NCBI GenBank assembly: GCA_052326605.1 | Contig: JBKQMB010000036.1 | Coordinates: 1-64,000, forward strand | Length of the DNA stretch: 64,000 nucleotides | From: Bog-756 sp052326605 | GTDB taxonomy: Bacteria > Actinomycetota > Acidimicrobiia > Acidimicrobiales > RAAP-2 | Direction of reading: 5' to 3' | Part shown: piece by piece, positions 61,823 through 64,000 of the stretch | How positions within the stretch are numbered: the stretch's first letter is position 1 | Layout of the letters: every line of letters begins with the position of its first letter | Made by a program: the position numbers and the translations under genes | The notes under the pieces: generated by a model | Databases searched by the model: none | What the model saw: the letters and a program-made list of their open reading frames with translations, nothing else | What the model was told of the DNA's origin: nothing

Positions 61823-61864
61823 AACTGCCGATCGAGAACTGCCGATCGAGAACTGCCGATCGAA
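61823..61864. repeat. Three tandem 14-base repeats before the half aquaporin
   Basis: AACTGCCGATCGAG occurs three times head to tail; the last base of the third copy differs. It includes a CGATCG palindrome. It ends ten bases before the GTG start of the next gene, so it forms the leader or promoter. Confidence 0.9.
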
Positions 61865-61874
61865 AGGTAACGCC

Positions 61875-62279
61875 GTGGACAGTCGCCTCAGAATCGGTAT
61901 CGCGGAGGCCATCGGGACGATGATCCTCGTCGTCGGAGGCGCGGGCACCGCCATTCTGGCCACCGGAACCTTCTTCCCCAAGGGGTCGTTCGGGATCATC
62001 GGCGTGGCGCTCGCCTTCGGCGTCTCGCTGCTGGTCGCCGCGTACTCAATCGGCTCCATCTCGGGCTGCCACGTCAACCCGGCGGTGACCCTCGGCCTGT
62101 TGGTCATCGGCAAGACCAAGACGAAGGAGCTGCCCTTCTACATCGTCTTCCCGGTCGTCGGCGGCATCTTGGGCGGCGCCCTGTGGCGCGCCATCCGGCC
62201 GCCATCGGACGAACTGACCGAGGAAGCCTCCGAGGCGGTGGCGCCTGCCCCGTACGGCCGGCGCCCGCAGCCCGAATAG
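61875..62279 (+). pseudogene. Half-length aquaporin (MIP family), internally deleted
   Basis: 134 residues. IAEAIGTMILVVGGAGTAIL is helix 1, SIGSISGCHVNPAVTLGLLV holds the first NPA motif, and YIVFPVVGGILGGALWRAI resembles the last helix of full-length aquaporins (about 230-250 residues). The second half with its NPA motif is missing. It starts at GTG with AAAGGT upstream. It may be a decayed gene or a minimal protein that works as a dimer of halves; decay is more likely. Confidence 0.7.
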
Positions 62280-62364
62280 CCCGACCGGCCCGGGCGCAGC
62301 CCCCTCCCCGGGCCACACTGCACGGCAACCGCAGGACCGAACTCGACAAGGAGAAGGCGCACCG

Positions 62365-63006
62365 ATGCCAACAGAGCGGTCACACCCTGCCCCTACCGTT
62401 TCGACCGTGAACTACGCGACGGAGCATCCCACGCTGTTCGACCCCCACATCGAGGTGAGGGTCAGCAGGCGGCGCAAGAAGACCGCCGGCGCCCACTGGG
62501 AGGGCGACCGCATCGTGGTGGTGGTTCCCGCCCACCTGCGCGGCGCCGATCGCGACCGGATGGTCGAGAGCCTGGCCGGCCGGCTGGCGCGGCACCGGCC
62601 GCACCTGCACGCCTCGGACGCGCACCTCGCGGAGAGGGCCGGCGCGCTCGGCCGGCGCTACCTCGACGGGGTGGAGCCATCGTCGATCCGATGGTCCACC
62701 ACACAGAACAAGCGGTGGGGGTCGTGCACCATCGGGACCCGAGAGGTCCGGGTCTCGGAGCGGCTGCGGGTCGCTCCGGCCTGGGTGCTCGACGCGGTGA
62801 TCGTCCACGAGCTGGCCCACCTCATCGAGCCGAACCATTCGCCGCGCTTCCGCGAGTTGGAGAGCCGCTACCCCCGGCACCGGGAGGCGGACGTCTTCCT
62901 GGAGGGCTACACCCTCGGGTTGCACATGTCGGCGGGCACGCCCGGAGCGGCATCACCCGGTGAGGGATTCGACGACGACGTCATCGACGGTGCGGCGGGC
63001 TCCTGA
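62365..63006 (+). CDS. YgjP-like metallopeptidase domain protein
   Basis: 213 residues. VSRRRKKTAGAHWEGDRIVV begins the family's N-terminal strands. IRWSTTQNKRWGSCTIGTRE precedes the zinc site VIVHELAHLIEPNHSPRF, with His148, Glu149, His152 and a further His158. Probably a soluble zinc protease or hydrolase of unknown substrate. The ATG at 62365 has AAGGAGAAGG upstream. Confidence 0.87.
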   Translation: MPTERSHPAPTVSTVNYATEHPTLFDPHIEVRVSRRRKKTAGAHWEGDRIVVVVPAHLRGADRDRMVESLAGRLARHRPHLHASDAHLAERAGALGRRYLDGVEPSSIRWSTTQNKRWGSCTIGTREVRVSERLRVAPAWVLDAVIVHELAHLIEPNHSPRFRELESRYPRHREADVFLEGYTLGLHMSAGTPGAASPGEGFDDDVIDGAAGS

Positions 63007-63034
63007 GCGGCCGCTCCGCCCTAAATCTAGAAAG

Positions 63035-63068
63035 TTGACTTGATTAGTCGTCTTTCACTCACTACAGT
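63035..63068 (+). promoter_or_regulatory. Promoter/operator region of the cysteine dioxygenase gene
   Basis: TTGACT (63035-63040) and TACAGT (63063-63068) could be promoter elements, but the 22-base spacing is too long for a standard pair. The -10-like TACAGT lies six bases before the ATG, so a leaderless or very short-leader transcript is possible. GACT-5-AGTC at 63037-63049 is a small inverted repeat. Confidence 0.4.
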
Positions 63069-63074
63069 GACCGT

Positions 63075-63704
63075 ATGGCATTCGCCTACCTCGATCCGGC
63101 AGCGGTTCTCACTGATGACCGGTCCCCCCGTCGTCCCCGGAGACCGCATGCCGGATCGAGGGTCCCTCGCCCCCGGGAGCCAACCGTGCTCCACGACCAG
63201 TCCCCCCGGGCCGGGCGGCAGGTCGATCTCCTGGCCATCGCCGAGGGCTTCGCCGTCTCGGCCGGCGGCATCACCGGTCTGCGCGGCCTCGATGAGCGCG
63301 CCTGGATCCTGTTGGCCGCCACCGATCTCTTCGAGGCCTGGGCCATCGGTTGGCCGCCCGGAGGGCGCATCGACCTGCACGACCACGGACCGTCCCACGG
63401 CGCGCTGGTGGTGGTCGAGGGAGTGCTGACAGAGGTCGCGGTGGAGGCCGACCGCCGTGGCGCTGCCACCAGGACCACCCGTTACCTACGACCGGGGGAC
63501 CACCGCCAGTTCGGGTCCCACTACGTTCACGACGTCAACAACGACGGTATGGTGGATGCCGTCAGTGTGCACGTGTACGGGCCGCGCCTGACCACCATGA
63601 CCTACTACGAGCTGGACCGGGGCGGCCGGCCGGAAGCCGTGCGCACCGAGGAGATCGAGCCGGTCGGGCCCTTCGACACCACCGGCGTCCACGACCCCGC
63701 GTGA
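63075..63704 (+). CDS. Cysteine dioxygenase-like cupin
   Basis: 209 residues of the cysteine dioxygenase type I family, oxidising cysteine to cysteine sulfinate with Fe(II). RIDLHDHGPSHGALVVVEG gives His102 and His104. HYVHDVNN gives His152, completing the three-His iron site. SVHVYGPRLTTMTYYEL is a typical end. The first 50 residues form an extension rich in Arg and Pro. Its stop overlaps the start of a rhodanese gene, a pairing common in actinobacterial sulfur metabolism. Confidence 0.88.
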   Translation: MAFAYLDPAAVLTDDRSPRRPRRPHAGSRVPRPREPTVLHDQSPRAGRQVDLLAIAEGFAVSAGGITGLRGLDERAWILLAATDLFEAWAIGWPPGGRIDLHDHGPSHGALVVVEGVLTEVAVEADRRGAATRTTRYLRPGDHRQFGSHYVHDVNNDGMVDAVSVHVYGPRLTTMTYYELDRGGRPEAVRTEEIEPVGPFDTTGVHDPA

Positions 63705-64000
63705 GTCCCTCCGCCGACGACCTGGTGGCCAGCGCCCGCCGCCGGATCGGCCGGACCGCGCCAGAGGACCTGGCCGACGTGACCGCTGCGGGCGGGCTGA
63801 TCATCGACATCCGGCCCGCCGCCCAGCGCGAGGAGGAAGGCCCCCTCCCCGATGCCCTGGTCGTCGAGCGCAACGTGCTCGAGTGGCGCCTCGACCCCAA
63901 CGGCGCCCACCGACTGCCCGACGTCACGGGAGTCGACCAACCGGTGGTGGTGGCGTGCTCGCAGGGGTACGCGTCGTCACTCGCGGCCGAGTCGCTGCTC
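63701..64000 (+). CDS. Rhodanese-like sulfurtransferase (cut by the window end)
   Basis: The first 100 residues are in the window, and the gene runs past its end. RIGRTAPEDLADVTAAGGLI and IIDIRPAAQREEEG form the start of the rhodanese fold. The active-site Cys is in VVVACSQGYASSLAAESL. It starts at GTG overlapping the cysteine dioxygenase stop. It would transfer sulfane sulfur, perhaps handling sulfur products together with the dioxygenase. Confidence 0.88.
   Translation, partial: MSPSADDLVASARRRIGRTAPEDLADVTAAGGLIIDIRPAAQREEEGPLPDALVVERNVLEWRLDPNGAHRLPDVTGVDQPVVVACSQGYASSLAAESLL

Overview
The window is GC-rich chromosomal DNA from an actinobacterium. Several families typical of that phylum are present: DUF2510/DUF4328 and DUF3817 membrane proteins, PPOX/F420-type flavin proteins, paired Cys-less thiolase and DUF35 proteins, and a DtxR/IdeR-type iron box. 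An acidimicrobial-type actinobacterium is my best guess; that is inference, and no rRNA is present to settle it. No integrase, transposase, CRISPR array or phage structural gene is visible.

Layout. 0-1.1 kb: tRNA-Glu(CTC) and tRNA-Gln(CTG). A 44-base copy of the 3' end of tRNA-Glu lies 834 bases away, and between the two copies sits a toxin/ribbon-helix-helix antitoxin pair. 1.4-9 kb: a phosphonatase-like hydrolase, a YdcF-like protein, gltX coupled to a small ferredoxin, a phosphoesterase pseudogene, an ABC-F ATPase, and an ECF sigma factor with its membrane partner. 9.2-14.1 kb: a four-gene operon of two Cys-less thiolase-fold proteins and two DUF35 proteins (probably acyl-CoA or steroid side-chain degradation), divergent from a sulfatase across an AT-rich palindrome. 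14.3-21.5 kb: a serine hydrolase between short direct repeats, a tyrosine phosphatase, two PPOX proteins, an SDR, a DapB-like oxidoreductase and an ABC exporter. 21.5-28.5 kb: a small HTH-like protein, two unrecognised small proteins with a terminator, an MFS exporter, membrane proteins, an SDR, an FTR1 iron permease under an iron box, and a nitrobindin-like protein. 28.6-33.4 kb: a PPOX pseudogene, cysE/cysK, and two double-hotdog proteins behind an SDR remnant.

33.9-46.2 kb: a GH13 alpha-glucosidase, an XRE regulator, a class III aminotransferase, a NagD-like phosphatase, a PadR-chromate transporter pair with a doubled operator, and an MFS drug exporter-TetR pair preceded by a perfect hairpin. 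46.8-55.8 kb reads as accessory DNA with less extreme GC and longer gene-poor gaps. It holds DegV, a TetR-like regulator, a paralogue of the 21.5 kb HTH protein, an SRPBCC protein, and a convergent HD-GYP/GGDEF cyclic-di-GMP pair. The convergent pair and a 5'-truncated group II intron are enclosed by an imperfect inverted repeat of about 115 bases ending next to tRNA-Arg(CCT). 55.9-64 kb: hypothetical proteins, an OYE-type oxidoreductase, a truncated thioesterase, a D-aminoacylase-type amidohydrolase, small membrane proteins, a half-length aquaporin, a YgjP-like metalloprotease, and cysteine dioxygenase overlapping a rhodanese gene cut by the window end.

The clearest functional units are the thiolase/DUF35 operon, cysteine synthesis (cysE/cysK) with cysteine oxidation (dioxygenase/rhodanese), iron uptake, the two exporter-regulator pairs, and the cyclic-di-GMP pair. 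Coordinates and motifs were read by eye. Family names rest on motif recognition, not on database searches.
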